NCBI GenBank assembly: GCA_030068075.1
Contig: CM057835.1
Location: 70,691,395-70,755,394 of the forward strand
Length of the DNA stretch: 64,000 nt
Source of the DNA: Paguma larvata
Lineage: Eukaryota > Chordata > Mammalia > Carnivora > Viverridae
Direction of reading: 5' to 3'
The translations under genes were made by a program, and so were the position numbers. Under the pieces are notes generated by a model. The model worked only from the letters and a program-made list of their open reading frames with translations, did not search any database and was not told the origin of the DNA. Shown here one piece after another: positions 1 to 11,639 of the stretch; positions within the stretch are counted from its first letter, which is position 1, and each line of letters starts with the position of its first letter.

Positions 1-1590
1 TGCAATCCCAATCAAAATTGCACCAGCATTCTTCTCAAAGCTAGAGCAAACAATCCTAAAATTTGTATGGAACCACAAAAGACCCCGAATAGCCAAAGTA
101 ATACTGAAGAACAAAAACAAGGCAGGAGGCATCACGATCCCAGACTTCAACCTCTACTACAAAGCGCAGTCATCAAGACAGTATGGTACTGGCACAAAAA
201 CAGACACATAGACCAGTGGAATAGAATAGAAAACTCAGAAATGGACCTACAAGTATATGGCCAACTAATCTTTGACAAAGCAGGAAAGAGTACCCAATGG
301 AAAAAAGACAACCTCTTTAATAAATGGTGCTGGGAGAACTGGACTGCAACACGCAAAAGAATGAAACTAGACCACTTCCTTACACTACTCACAAAAATAA
401 ACTCTAAATGGATAAAGGATCTGAATGTGAGACAGGAAACCATCAAAATCCTAGAGGAGAAAGCAGGAAAAAGCCTCTTTGACCTAAGACGCACCAAATT
501 CTTACTTGACACGTCTCCAAAGGCAAGGGAATTAAAAGCAAAAATGAACTACTGGGATCTCCTCAAGATTAAAAGCTTCTGCAAGGCAAAAGGAACAACC
601 AACAAAACTGATAGGCAACCAACGGATTGGGAAAGGATAATTGCAAATGACATATCGGATAAAGGACTAGTATTTAAAATCTATAAAGAACTTACCAAAC
701 TCCACACCCAAAAAACGAATAACCCAATGAAGAAATGGGCGGAAGATATGAATAGACACTTCTTGAAAGAAAACATTCAAATGGCAAACAGACACATGAA
801 ACGATGCTCAATGTCACTCATCATCAGGGAAATACAAATCAAAACCACACTGAGATACCACCTCACACCAGTCAGAGTGGCTAAAATGAACAAATTAGGA
901 AACTATAGATACTGGCAAGGATGTGGAGAAACAGGCAACCTTTTGCACTGTTGGTGGGAATGCAAACTGGTGCAACCACTCTGGAGAACTTTGTGGAGAT
1001 TCCTCAAAAAAATGAAGATAGACTTACCATATGACCCAGCAATAGCACTGTTAGGAATCTACCCAAGAGATCCAGGACTGCTGATGCATAGGGGCACGTG
1101 TACCCCAATGTTCATAGAAGCACTTTCGACAATAGCCAAATCATGGAAAGAGACCAAGTGCCCATCAACTGATGAATGGATAAAGAAGAAGTGGTATATA
1201 CATACAATGGAATACTACGCAGCAATGAGAAAAAATGAAATCTGGCCATGTGTGGCAACATGGATGGAACTGGAGGATATTATGCTGAGTGAAAATAGTC
1301 AGGCAGAGAAAGACAGATGCCATATGTTCCCACGCATAGGTAGGCTTTGGAAGACCTAGCAGGGAAACAGGGGGGAGGGGAAGACGGGAAGGGGGAAAAA
1401 AAAGCCACAGAGAGGAAGAGATGACATGAGAGACTCTCAAAGAAAAGGAAAAAATTGAGGGGAGAGTTGGGTGTGGGAGGGGATAGAGTGGGTGATGGGC
1501 ACAGAGGAGGGCACTCATTGGATTGAGCACTGGGTGTTGTATAGAAACTAATTTGACAATAAGTTATTAAAAAAATAAAATAAAATAAAA
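1..1590 (+). mobile_element. LINE-1, 3' part (5' end outside window)
   Basis: The window opens inside L1 ORF2, downstream of the reverse transcriptase core. The element then carries the ORF2 C-terminal region, a G-rich 3' UTR (about 1,360-1,500), the carnivore L1 end ...aatttgacaataagttatt and an A-rich tail with aaaat repeats to about 1,590. Flanking sequence from about 1,600 resembles that at 13,590, which is outside L1. The 5' flank is not in the window, so no target-site duplication can be checked. Confidence 0.93.
2..1359 (+). pseudogene. L1 ORF2 C-terminal fragment (frameshifted)
   Basis: This is the C-terminal part of the L1 ORF2 protein (endonuclease/reverse transcriptase polyprotein). 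The fragment lacks the endonuclease and the RT catalytic site, which would lie before the window. The first about 55 codons read in the frame starting at base 2. A single-base deletion near 169 (compare the better copy at 60,740-60,760) shifts the rest into the frame that stays open to the stop at 1,357-1,359. The C-terminal Cys/His-rich segment ([15 protein letters not shown], about 940-985) is present. The 430-codon reading frame starting at 67 is therefore not a host gene; its first about 35 codons are out-of-frame L1. No function is expected. Confidence 0.9.
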
Positions 1591-1599
1591 ACAGGAAAA

Positions 1600-2439
1600 A
1601 AATATCCACCATTGTCTTTCTGTACATTGCTATGAGGGAATCAGCACTCTGGGCAATTATCATTCATGGGATCATAAAATTTCTACAATAAATATCACTC
1701 ATTTTCCATGACTTCATTTCTTTTCCTTTCCTTTCCTTTTTTTTTTTTTTACTATTTTTAAATTCTTTATTGTGTAAGAATCATTATCTTCAATAAGTCT
1801 TGCAAAATAAGATGTTAGTTATTCCTTTCTGTGTATTTTCAAATTTATTTGCTTTGTTCTTATTGGAACTTCATGATATTGTGTACATGTTGCCATTTTA
1901 TCAACTTTGGGTGACTGTCATGTTTATTGTTCGAACATCATGTGTTATTGCGTGGATACAAAATTCCAGAAGAGTTTTAAAAGAAACAGTGACTCCTGCC
2001 TCTCTGGGGAGGGAGAGCTGAATTTGTTGCTGGTACTAAGAAACATAAGCAGCCTGCTCTTTGTAATGTTCCAGGTGTACTTCCTACTGAAAGTGTCTGG
2101 AGAGCTAGAATGTTCTCAGGAGGCCTCTCCACAGTAAGCTTAAGAGGCAAGAATCTAATCTTATGGGCTACTAATTCAAGCTCAGATGCCCAGCTGATTG
2201 ATTTGTGAAAAAAACAATAACAACAACTCGTAACCACGTTGATATCGAATAAAATAATAGACAATATTACCTAAATTATGTACAACAGTTTAGTACATGC
2301 AAATTTAAGACACACAGGATGACAGTGATTTGGTCTAAAACCAAATCTATCATATCCACCTTTTACTTCTTCCCCAATACCTGAGGTCACCACGTAGCTG
2401 ATGGAACGTTTGGCAGGACGTCATCTACCTTTTGCTCTT
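1600..2439. other. IGLV-cassette spacer, no gene seen
   Basis: This AT-rich intergenic DNA between two L1s has no coding signal. Stretches resemble 8,400-8,780, 13,600-14,180 and 24,650-25,060 (for example the ...gcctctccacag... and aagagataggatcc-like strings). It is therefore an eroded copy of the spacer that recurs in the IGLV cassettes. A pyrimidine run sits at 1,712-1,751. Confidence 0.5.
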
Positions 2440-2455
2440 AGAAATGTGTGTTAGA
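2440..2455. repeat. Target-site duplication, left copy
   Basis: The string agaaatgtgtgttaga occurs here and again at 5,580-5,595, flanking the L1 at 2,456-5,579. Confidence 0.85.
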
Positions 2456-5400
2456 AGAAAAATCAATAACAAAAATTCTAACAGCACGCCTAAAAGAACT
2501 AGAAGCAGAACAACTAAAATAACCCAAACCCAGAATAAAGAGAGAAATAACAAAGATCAGGGCAGAAATTAATCACATGGAAACAGAAAAAGTAGTGGAA
2601 CAGATCAATGAAACCAAAAGCTGGTTCTTTGAAAAAAATAAACAAAATAGACAAACCTCTAGCCAGGCTTCTCAAAAAGAAAAGAGAGAGAACCCAAATA
2701 GATAAAATCATGAATGAAAAGGGAGTAATTACAACCAATCCCTCAGAAATACACGCAATCGTCATAGAATACTATGAAGAATTATATGCCACCAAACTCG
2801 GCAACGAGGAAGAAATGGACAAATTCCTAAATAGCCACACGCTACCAAAACTCAAACGGGAAGAAACAGAAAATTTGAACAGACCCATAACTAGTGAAGA
2901 AATTGAATCAGTTATCAAAAATCTCCCATCAAATAAAAACCATGGACCAGATGGTTTCCCTCCGGAATTTTTCAAGACATTTAATACAGAGTTAATTCCT
3001 ATCCTTCTCAAGCTGTTCCAAAAAATTGAAACGGTGGAAAACTTCAGGACACATTCTATGAAGCCAGCATCACTTTGATTCCCAAACCAGATCAAGACCC
3101 AGCAAAGAAAGAGAAATACAGGCCAATATCCTTGATGAATATGGAGGCAAAAATCCTCAACAAGATACTAGCAAGTCGAATTCAATAGCATAAAGAAAAA
3201 TTATTCACCATGGTCAAGTAGGGTTCATCCCTGGGTTGCAGGGCTGGTTCAATATTCGCAAATCAATCAACGTGATACATCACATTAACAAAAGAAAAGA
3301 AAGAACTATATGATCCTGCCAATAGATGCAGAACAAGCATTTGACAAAATACAGCACGCTTTCCTAATAAAAACCCTCGAGAGAGTCAGGATAGAAGGAA
3401 CATTCTTAAACATCATAAAAGCCATATATGAAAAGCCCACAGCTAGTATCATCCTCAATGGGGAAAAAGGGAGAGCCTTCCCCCTAAGATCAGGAATGCG
3501 ACAGGGGTGTCCACTCTCGCCACTGCTATTTCACACAGTGTTGGAGGTACTAGCGTCAGCATTCAGACAACAACAAAAAAATAAAATGTATCAAGTTTGG
3601 TAAGGAGAAAGTCAAACTTTCACTTTTTGCATACGACATGATACTTTACATGGAAAACCCGACAGAATCCACCAAAAGCCTACTAAAACTGATCCATGAA
3701 TTCGGCAAAGTTGCAGGGTACACACTTAATGTACAGAAATCAGCGGCATTTCTATACTCCAACAATGAAGCAGCAGAAAGAGAAATAAAGAAGCTAATCC
3801 CTTTCACAATTGCACCAAAAACCATAAAATACCTAGGAATAAACCTAACCAAAGATATAAAAGACCTCTATACTGAAAACTATAAAAAACTTATGAAAGA
3901 AATTGAGGAAGACACAAGGTAATGGAAAAACATCCCATGCTCATGGATTGGAAGTAAAAGTATCGTTATAATGGCAATATTACCCAAAGCAATCTACACA
4001 TTCAATGCAATCTCAATCAAAATTGCACCAGCATTCTTCTCAAAGCTAGAGCAAACAATCCTAAAATTTGTATCGAACCACAAAAGACCCCGAATAGCCA
4101 AAGTAATACTGAAGAATAAAACCAAGGCGGGAGGCATCACAATCCCAGACTTTAACCTCTACTACAAAGCGTAGTCATCAAGACAGTATGGTATTGGCAC
4201 AAAAACAGACACATAGACCAGTGGAATAGAATAGAAAACTCAGAAATGGACCTACAAGTATATGGCCAACTAATCTTTGACAAAGCAGGAAAGAGTACCC
4301 ATGGAAAAAAGATAGGCTTTTTAATAAATGGTGCTGGGAGAATTGTACAGCAACATGCAAAAGAATGAAACTAGATCACTTACTTACATTACTCACAAAA
4401 AAAACCTCTAAATGGATAAAGGATCTGAATGTGAGACAGGAAACCATCAAAATCCTAGAGGAGAAAGCAGGGGAAAGCCTTTTTGACCTAGGACGCACCA
4501 AATTCTTACTCGACACGTCTTCAATGTCAAGGAAATTAAAAGCCAAAATGAACTATTGGGACCTCATCAAGATAAAAAGCTTCTGCACGGCAAAAGGAAC
4601 AACCAACAAAACTGATAGGCAGCCAACAGAATGAGAAAAGATAATTGCAAATGACACATGGGATAAAGAATTAGTATCTAAAATCTATAAAGAACTTACC
4701 AAACTCCACACCCGAAAAACAAATAACCTAGTGAAGAAATGGGTGGAAGGTATGAATAAACACTTCTCCAAAGAAGACATCCAAATGGCAAACAGACACA
4801 TGAAACGATGCTCAATGTCACTCATCATCAGGGAAATACAAATCAAAACCACACTGAGATACCACCTCACACCAGTCAGAGTGCCTAAAATGAACAAATC
4901 AGGAAACTACAGATGCTGACAAGAATGGGGATATACAGGCACCCTCTTGCACTGTTGGTGGGAATGCAAACTGGTGCAACCACTCTGGAGAACTGTGTGG
5001 AGGTTCCTCAAAAAAGTGAAAATAGATTTACCCTATGATCCAGCAATAGGACTCTTAGGAATCTACCCAAGAGATACAGGACTGCTGATGCATAGGGGCA
5101 CGTGTACTCCGATGTTCATAGCAGCACTTTCGACAATAGCCAAATCATGGAAAGAGACTAAGTGTTCATCAACTGATGAATGGATAAAGAAGAAGTGGTA
5201 TATACATACAATGGAATACTATGCAGCAATGAGAAAAAATGAAATCTGGCCATGTGTGGCAACATGGATGGAACTGGAGGGTATTATGCTGAGTGAAATA
5301 AGTCAGGCAGATGCCATATGTTCCCTCGCATAGGTAGGCTTTGGGAGACATAACAGAAAACCAGGGGGGAGGGGAAGAGGGGAAGAAAAAAGAAATGACA

Positions 5401-5579
5401 CGGAGAGGAAGGAAGACATAACATAAGCGACTGTCAAAGACTAAGAACAAACTGAGGGGAAAGAGGGGTGTGGGAGAGGGTAGAGGGGATGATGGGCACA
5501 GAGGAGGGCATTTGTTAGGATGAGCACTGGGTGTTGTATGGAAACCAATTTGACAATAAATTATTAAAATACAAAGAAA
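2456..5579 (+). mobile_element. LINE-1, 5'-truncated, 3.1 kb, with TSD
   Basis: The element starts inside ORF2 between the endonuclease and RT domains and runs to the 3' end (...aatttgacaataaattattaaaatac). It is flanked by the 16-bp direct repeat agaaatgtgtgttaga. The ORF2 remains contain the N-terminal RT region (about 2,608-3,078), the [10 protein letters not shown] motif (about 3,500-3,530), the C-terminal region and the Cys-rich end. There are many lesions: frameshifts near 3,060 and 3,600, stops near 3,920, 4,172, 4,632 and 4,917, and a catalytic-site change. The YADD-like motif, FADD in this family, reads FAYD at 3,626-3,637, so this copy cannot encode active RT. Its 3' end is shared with the L1 at 21,433-21,747 through segmental duplication. 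Confidence 0.93.
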
Positions 5580-5999
5580 AGAAATGTGTGTTAGAGAGGT
5601 GTGAATAGTGGTACTAAGGGAGTTTCTTCAGAACATCCACACGACATAGAATTCCTAGTCTGTTCTTAAGAGGGTAGTTCCAATTTGCAGGGATCAGTCA
5701 GCCATTATTGGAATTTCCCCTATAAAGCATGTCATTTGGAAAACACAGAGGATCAAACATCTCTCTGTGGATGGAACACTTTACCTCAGGAAAGTGCACA
5801 GCTCTGATGTCTATTACACTCTGTATAAAGAAGATGAAGACAAGAACATCTTGTTTCCCATGTAATAGAGAAAAGCACTCTGATGAGAGGTCCCTGGAAC
5901 TTGGCCCCTTAGAGCAATCCTAACTCCAGACCCTTCTACTAGATCCACAAACCCTGGAAACTCATTTGTTTTTCTTTAGGTCATTCTCGATGTTGACTG

Positions 6000-6001
<2 letters not shown>

Positions 6002-6038
<37 letters not shown>

Positions 6039-6052
6039 CCTCTCTCTCTCTT
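6002..6052. repeat. (CT)n microsatellite
   Basis: This pure CT tract has a short CCCTCCC interruption. It is absent from the paralogous position near 22,107, where a deletion joins the flanks. Confidence 0.95.
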
Positions 6053-6456
6053 TCATGCAATATTTTTTGTTTCAACATTATGCGAAACCAGTTGTTTTTC
6101 TCCATGTGCCATAGTTCTCATCCTGGCTTCATTCAAGTGTTGGTTTTATCTAATGTCTACCATTTCCTCAGCCCCAAACTAATAACTGCCACCCCAACAC
6201 AAACCCTGTGACAAGGCTGTCCAGGGACAAGCTAACTGGTCCTGATAGGGAGTCTCTGAGTTTCCTGGTGTGGTAGCTGAACCATTCCATTTTTATGAAT
6301 ATTGAGACAAAGACACATGATTTGGATGGACTTAAGAGGGATCTAAGGATTTGGTACTATTTGGGAAGGGTAAAAGGAAAAAGGACAAGTAGCAGAGCAC
6401 AGACTTCTAGCTCTCACTCTGCTGGCTTCCCTGGGCTTGGGATGCACCATCTGTGG

Positions 6457-6472
6457 CCACCAGGGGGCAGCA
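6457..6472 (+). promoter_or_regulatory. CTCF-core-like motif
   Basis: ccaccagggggcagca matches the well-known vertebrate CTCF core in forward orientation. It lies about 705 bp upstream of the IGLV2-like pseudogene leader at 7,178. The same motif recurs upstream of other cassettes (9,779; 22,514; 26,076; 50,298). Binding is inferred from the motif only. Confidence 0.65.
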
Positions 6473-7062
6473 AGGGCCTGCATTTGGGGAAGATTATGGC
6501 TGTGGTTTACCCTGACCTGTATGGAATCCCAAAAGCTGATTCCTCCTAAATCCTGCCAAAAGGGCACAACATCAGAGGGGTGATCCAGTTCTATTGAACC
6601 TCAATAAGTCCTTTGTTTGAAAGGTCAACAAACACCCCCAGGCTTCAGGATCAGACCCTTGTGAGGAAGGTGACAGAGAGATGCATGACGATCTAGCCCT
6701 TTGAGGACAGGAGGAAGGAGTTGGGGACGTGAAAAATAACCCCTTGTTTTGTCTTTGGTTCCTACAAAGGAAAGAATGAATCTCTCCTAATTTCAGCCTT
6801 TGAGGAACTTGTCCCGGACTCAACCCACACAGAATAACGTGTAAGTACCGGAAATATTTGTCCTCTCTCAGGGACCTCCTACAGTAGGATAAGGGACATG
6901 CTGAGTGGTTCCATTTCCTGGGCAATAACATGAGCTCTATCCTAGAAAACCCATGTCAAAGTGTTTTAATCCTTCAGCTATGTTCTGCTGCCCTGAATGC
7001 AAAAGTACCTAGCATGAAGGGTCAGATCAGAGGGAGTCAGAAGAGGAAAGTTTAGGAAGCAC

Positions 7063-7070
7063 ATCGGCAT
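7063..7070 (+). promoter_or_regulatory. Degenerate IGLV octamer
   Basis: atcggcat stands where the intact gene at 10,485 has ATTTGCAT, 107 bp before the leader ATG. Two mismatches fall in the octamer, so OCT-binding promoter function is probably lost, in keeping with the dead gene downstream. Confidence 0.5.
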
Positions 7071-7177
7071 GGAGGCTCCTCTCTCCTCTGAGACGAGGGC
7101 AGCGGGTAACAGAACTCTGGGATGCCAGGCCCAGGGTTGGGATCTCAGAGGGCGGTGCTCCTTGAGGCATCTCCAGC

Positions 7178-7651
7178 ATGGTTAGGGCTCTGGTCCTTCT
7201 TACCTTCCTCATTCAGGGCACAGTTGACGACTCCATGGAAGGGACCAAAGAGACATCTGGGCTGATCATTTGCCTTTTGGACTTAGTTTATGTAAGTCCA
7301 CAGCCCTGACATTAGCAGAGTGTGCCCGTCTTCTTTTCAGGTGCCTGGGCCTAGTCTGCCTGTCTCAGCCAGCCTCCCTCAATGTTCAGGACTCTGAGAC
7401 GGACTCTCACCATCACCTATGGTGGAAGCAGCAGTGACACTGGGAATTATAAGGAAGTTTCCTAGTACCAAGTGCCCAGAATGGCTCCCAAACTCCTGAT
7501 TTTCTATACTAATACTCAGACTTCAGGAATCCCTGATCACTCTTCTTCTGGCTCCAAGTCTGGCATTACGGCCGGTCTCACCATATCCGGACTCCAGGCT
7601 GTGAAGAAAGCTGATTATAACTGCTGCTTATATGCTGGTAGTGGCACTTTC
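7178..7651 (+). pseudogene. IGLV2-like pseudogene, copy A
   Basis: The layout is a germline lambda V segment: leader exon 7,178-7,223 (MVRALVLLTFLIQGT), intron, and V exon 7,341-7,651 after a ttcttttcag acceptor. Several lesions are visible. The leader donor is TT instead of GT (cag/ttgacg). The codon at the mature N-terminus is TAG (7,352-7,354) where the intact paralogs have CAG. The first conserved cysteine is Tyr (tat, 7,418-7,420). The conserved CDR1-flanking Trp is TAG (7,463-7,465, tcctagtac). The second cysteine (YNC) and the [15 protein letters not shown] framework are recognisable. The 23-RSS downstream is, ironically, near-consensus. The Q-to-stop and Cys-to-Tyr changes are shared with copy B at 23,236, so the gene died before the block was duplicated; the Trp stop and donor loss are private to this copy. 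Confidence 0.88.
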
Positions 7652-7690
7652 CACAGTGGTCCCGCTTCATGGAAGAGTGAAACCGAAACC
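7652..7690 (+). other. 23-RSS of the IGLV2-like pseudogene
   Basis: Heptamer CACAGTG (perfect) at 7,652-7,658, 23-bp spacer, nonamer accgaaacc at 7,682-7,690 (consensus ACAAAAACC). This is the correct polarity for a V-lambda segment, so RAG could still recognise it. Confidence 0.85.
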
Positions 7691-8099
7691 TGACCTTTAC
7701 TCTCAGGCTCACACCTTGCTCTCAAGCTGTTTTCCCAACCCTATGCAAAGAGGGCTTCATGCAACAAGGCTTTGAGTTTCAATTCTCTCTCAGCAACTCC
7801 CCTTTATCACCATAATATCCAAAGGCAACACTCTCTCTGGTGTTCTCCTTGAATATAATGAAGGCTTCCTCTCTCCCTTTGTCCTCTGGTCCCAGAATGG
7901 AACTCTTGCCAGTTTTACAACTCAGCAACAAAAAACGAGGAGACTGTGTTCGTGTTAATCTGGACGTCTTTCTAAAATGGCTCTATTTCTTCCACAGAGG
8001 AATATTCGATGGGTGAGCCCCTCTTTCCTAGAAAGCCAAAACATGTATTTTCCCTCTGAGTCGGATGTCTAGCTGGAGTTCTAGTTACAATGGATTGCT

Positions 8100-9770
8100 A
8101 ATTACCAAAAAATAAATAAATAAACTTAATGCTTAACCGGTATATCTATGAATTGTTTGAACAACTGACTGGGGCTAGGCTTAGGCATCAGAAGATCTGA
8201 TCGGTGCCAACTCTTCCTATGTTCCCCGTATTATCCAAGTTGTACCACTGAAAGTGCCATGTCTTTGCAACAACCTCTTTCCCAGGTGCAGAATCTAGAA
8301 AAAAATGTCACTGCAATGCTTAATTTTTTCTGTCAGCCTGAGAGGGTCACAGGGTGCTCAGATTAAATATTATTTCTGGATGTCCCTAGGAGGATGTTCG
8401 TTACCATAATTAGTATCTGAATTTGTATATTCAATATATCATATTATGCCCATGGTCTAATTTTGTCTCCTTTTGTGGCAGTCATGCATATCCTTTCTGT
8501 CATGTGTAATTGTATGGGCACAATACTCCAGAAAAATTTTACATGAGCCCATTCGTCCATTGTAATCAGGGTCCCTGAGGGTGTTGTGAGTACTTACAGA
8601 AGATGGAAGAGATGCCAGGAAGTTCCTCGTGAAGAACAATGATTGGTTTCTTGCAGGAAGCACCTGGACACCTGGAGTCTTCACAGGAAGCCTGTCCACA
8701 GCGATCCCAAGAGATAGGGATCCAAACTACTGGGCTGTGAATGTAATTTCAGATGCTTCGCTAACTGATTTATGATGAGGTCTTTATCTAATTACCATTT
8801 TATTATTATGTACCTAGCATTACCTAGAAAAATATCTAAATAATATTGTACTTGAATATTTAAAACACACAAACTATAGTCTCAGGTCCCAAACTATTCA
8901 TTGTCCCAACCACACTTTTCCTTTCTCTCCCTCCCTGAAGCCACAACTCTGCTCATCCCATGCTCTCAGGAAGCAACACATTATTCTGAAGCTCTAGGAA
9001 ACACCTGTCCTGTGGCATGAAAGGTAACATGAAAAGAGCGTCATCAGAGCATGTCTATTCTGTGGAACTCCTGAAAGGATCGATCACCCTGATCAGTTTT
9101 TCTCCAAACCTACCTCCTTCAAGGTCAGGCATCTCACTGTGGGTGAAGAGACTGCGTCAGCAAGGCACACGGCTCTGAGACCAAGTCACTAATTGTGCAC
9201 AAAGGGGCAAGACAGAAAACATCCTTGGTCCTCTGTGCCTCACAGATTTGTCCTGTTGAGAAGTCCGTGGAACGGGACCCTGAGGCCAATCCGGACTCCA
9301 ATCCATCCTCCTGGATGCTCAAAAACTATAATCTTTCTCTTGATGTAAACAAAGTATTTCTTCATCCTGATTCAGTTCTCTTTCATGCATTATGCTTCTT
9401 TTCTAACCATTTTGAGAGTTCTATCATCTTCTAATAGCCCAATTGTTCTCATCCTCATAACAACTGGGTTTGGATTAACTTAAGGTGTGATTCTTCCTCA
9501 GCTTGAGTCTACATCCACGTCACATACATTATTCCTGTGTCATGGCCTTCCTGGGATAAGCAAGGTGAATGTGAGAGGGAGAATCTGGGCCACTTTATTT
9601 TTCTAGGGCCATATTTCAAGGGAAAGAAGTAAAAGATAAAAGTAAAGCATCTTGAATTGCATCAGAAGGGATCTGGGGGCCTTAGAGGGTTGGAGGGATG
9701 GCAGGAGGAGGAGCAGAGCTGGAGTTTTCTGTTCTCTCTCAGGTGCCTACCCTGGTGCTTGGCACTTTCT
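8100..9770. other. IGLV-cassette spacer, no gene seen
   Basis: This is spacer between two IGLV2-like units with no coding signal. It is duplicated at 24,380-26,070 and more distantly related to 13,600-14,760 and 51,290-51,570. It contains the recurrent segment with ...aggtccctggaacttgg...-like strings (here 9,258-9,300) seen upstream of every IGLV2-type unit. Confidence 0.5.
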
Positions 9771-9778
9771 ATCTGAGG

Positions 9779-9794
9779 CCACTAGGGGGCAGCA
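9779..9794 (+). promoter_or_regulatory. CTCF-core-like motif
   Basis: ccactagggggcagca in forward orientation, 706 bp upstream of the leader ATG of the intact IGLV2-like gene at 10,485. Spacing and orientation match the site at 6,457. The assignment is by motif only. Confidence 0.65.
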
Positions 9795-10370
9795 AGGGCC
9801 TGAATTTGGGAAGGGCAATTTTTGTTGTTCAGTCCTAATAGTGGTTTCAGGAAACACTGCTAAGAGGTACATGAGGGAAGGAGTGTCTAATCTGTTGTGT
9901 CCCAATAATTCCTTTTCTGGAAGTGCCAGTAAACATCTCCTCACTTCAAACCACTGCAGAGCAGATTAGAGAGTGATGCTTGAAAGACCAAAAAACTAAG
10001 GGAAAAACCCACATGGACTTGAGGGAGAATGAGATCCTCAGCTCTGTCTGCGCTCGTGGGAAGAGGAGTAATTGAATCTCCCCTAATCTCAACCAGCCTG
10101 GAGTGCTCCTCTTCCACTCCTCACACACAGCAAAGGGGTCCTGATTCCTCTCCCTTCCCTACCAGGACTTCCCCAGTTGGAAGGGAAAAGACATCCAAAC
10201 CTGGTTTGAATTTCTAGGCTATGACATGAGTTGCATCTGTCATGATTCAGAAATCAATGTCAAAGCATTTTCAAGTCTGGACAGCTTAGTTCTGCTGCCC
10301 AGGGATGCATAACATTGTAGTATAGAGGGCCAAGAAAGAGTGAGTGAAGAGAGGCAGGTATAGAAAGCAC

Positions 10371-10378
10371 ATTTGCAT
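10371..10378 (+). promoter_or_regulatory. Ig promoter octamer ATTTGCAT
   Basis: This is a perfect light-chain octamer (OCT1/OCT2 with the OCA-B coactivator) 107 bp upstream of the leader ATG. A TATA-like gggataagag lies at 10,411-10,420. It is the expected B-cell promoter of the V gene at 10,485. Confidence 0.85.
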
Positions 10379-10484
10379 GGAGGCCCCTCCCTCCTCTGAG
10401 ACAGAGGGAGGGGATAAGAGAGGTCTTGGGGAACCAGGCCCAGGTCGGGGTCTCAGAAGGCAGTGCTGTTGGGGCATCTGAACC

Positions 10485-10954
10485 ATGGCCTGGGCTCTGG
10501 TCCTCCTCACTCTTCTCACTCAGGACACAGGTGAGGCCTCCAAGGAAGGGACCACAGATCTATCTGGGCTGATCCTTTGTCTGCTCCTTAGTCTCATCTG
10601 GGCCCCCAGCACAGAACTCACTAGAACATGTTCTTTCTCTTTTTAGGGTCCTGGGCCCAGTCTACTCTGAACCAGCCTCCCTCAGTGTCCGGGAACCTGG
10701 GAAGCACAGTCACCATCTCCTGTACTGGCAGCAGCAACGACATTGGGGGATATAATTATGTTTCCTGGTACCAACAGCTCGAAGGCACATCCCCCAAACT
10801 CCTGATTTATGATGTAAATAAGCGGCCTTCAGGGATCCCTGATCGCTTCTCTGGCTCCAAGTCTGGCAACACGGCCACCTTGACCATCTCTGGGCTCCAG
10901 GCTGAAGATGAGGCTGATTATTTCTGTTGCTCAGATGCTAGTGGTTATACTCTC
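10485..10954 (+). CDS. IGLV2-like V segment, apparently intact
   Basis: This is a germline variable segment of the immunoglobulin lambda light chain; after RAG joining to an IGLJ it would supply the N-terminal antigen-binding domain. Leader exon 10,485-10,530 ([15 protein letters not shown] plus 1 nt) ends in a good GTGAGG donor. The V exon is 10,647-10,954 after a ttttag acceptor. The reading frame is open throughout. Landmarks are [12 protein letters not shown] at the mature start, first Cys at 10,721-10,723 (TISCTGSS), Trp at 10,766-10,768 (VSWYQQ), [31 protein letters not shown], and second Cys at 10,925-10,927 followed by another Cys (FCCS), as is also seen in human IGLV2 genes. Framework identity and leader point to the IGLV2 subgroup; the exact IMGT name cannot be read from sequence alone. 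The RSS heptamer is non-consensus, which could reduce usage. Its paralog is at 52,643. Confidence 0.9.
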
Positions 10955-10993
10955 CACATTGGTTAAAGTTTATGGGGAAGTGAGACAAAAACT
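10955..10993 (+). other. 23-RSS of the 10.5 kb IGLV2-like gene
   Basis: Heptamer CACATTG (position 5 G to T), 23-bp spacer 10,962-10,984, nonamer acaaaaact (one mismatch). The essential CAC is kept. The changed heptamer may lower recombination efficiency. Confidence 0.85.
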
Positions 10994-11281
10994 TGCTCCA
11001 TACTCACAGGCTCGCTTCTTGCTCTGAAAATGCTTTCCAACCCTGTGCAGAGGGGACTTCGTGCAGCGTGATCTTGAGAATTTAGGTCTCTCTGTTCCTG
11101 TTTCTTCTCAAGACAGAGTAAAATGAAACACATTCTGCCAAATTGTCTGGGAAATGACAGAGCCTATTTGCTTCAGTGATACGGTCTTAAAAAGGGATTC
11201 TTTCCAAGTCTGCAATGGCAGGTACTAAGGACCAGGAAGTGCATGTGCAGAGAATTTCCTGCAATTCCTAGGGATCCCTCA

Positions 11282-11555
11282 CTTTTTTTTAAATTTTATA
11301 ATAGTTTATTTTCAAATTGGTTTACATATAACACCCAGTGTTCATCCCAACATGTGCCCTTTTTAATGCCCATTACCCCCTCTCCCCCCTCCCTCATCCC
11401 TCTTACCCTCAGTTTTTTTCTTAGTCTTTGAGAGTCTCTTATGTTTTATCTCCCTCCCTCTCTGTGTCTTTTTTTCCTTTTCCCTCTTCCCCTCCCCCTG
11501 GTTTTTGCTTAGTCTCACAAAGTCCACCTATTCGTGGAAACATATGGTATCTGTC
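11282..11555 (-). mobile_element. LINE-1 3' end, about 275 bp, antisense
   Basis: This is a short 5'-truncated L1 in minus orientation, T-rich tail first (11,282-11,300), of the younger 3'-end type (rc ...aatttgaaaataaactatt). The paralogous sequence at 53,446 (cctcactttaactgactcc) is the empty site, so the insertion happened after the two IGLV2 cassettes separated. The target duplication is short, about ctttaa. Confidence 0.85.
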
Positions 11556-11639
11556 TTTAAATGGCTCTATCTCATACAGCAGTGTGACCTGGCTTGGATT
11601 CATTCTTCCAGAATTGATGTTGTCTTATTCAATCCAGTT

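Larger units (their letters stand above)
5275..10001. repeat. Segmental duplication, copy A
   Basis: This block recurs at 21,433-26,297 with high similarity. It comprises the L1 3' end, cassette spacer, CTCF-like site, IGLV2-like pseudogene, downstream spacer and a second CTCF-like site. Copy A keeps a CT microsatellite and about 120 bp around 5,930-6,052 that copy B has lost. Copy B has gained a SINE in the V exon. After 10,001 copy A runs on into the IGLV2-like gene at 10,485, whereas copy B ends in an L1 fragment. Confidence 0.85.

Noticed and set aside
67..1359. 430-codon open reading frame as a possible host gene
   Set aside because: It is L1 ORF2 C-terminus ([16 protein letters not shown]..., [10 protein letters not shown]); the first about 35 codons are out-of-frame L1.
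10628..10646. ATG at 10,628 and at 52,786 as translation starts of the V exons
   Set aside because: They lie in the leader intron just before the splice acceptor. The true starts are in the leader exons at 10,485 and 52,643.
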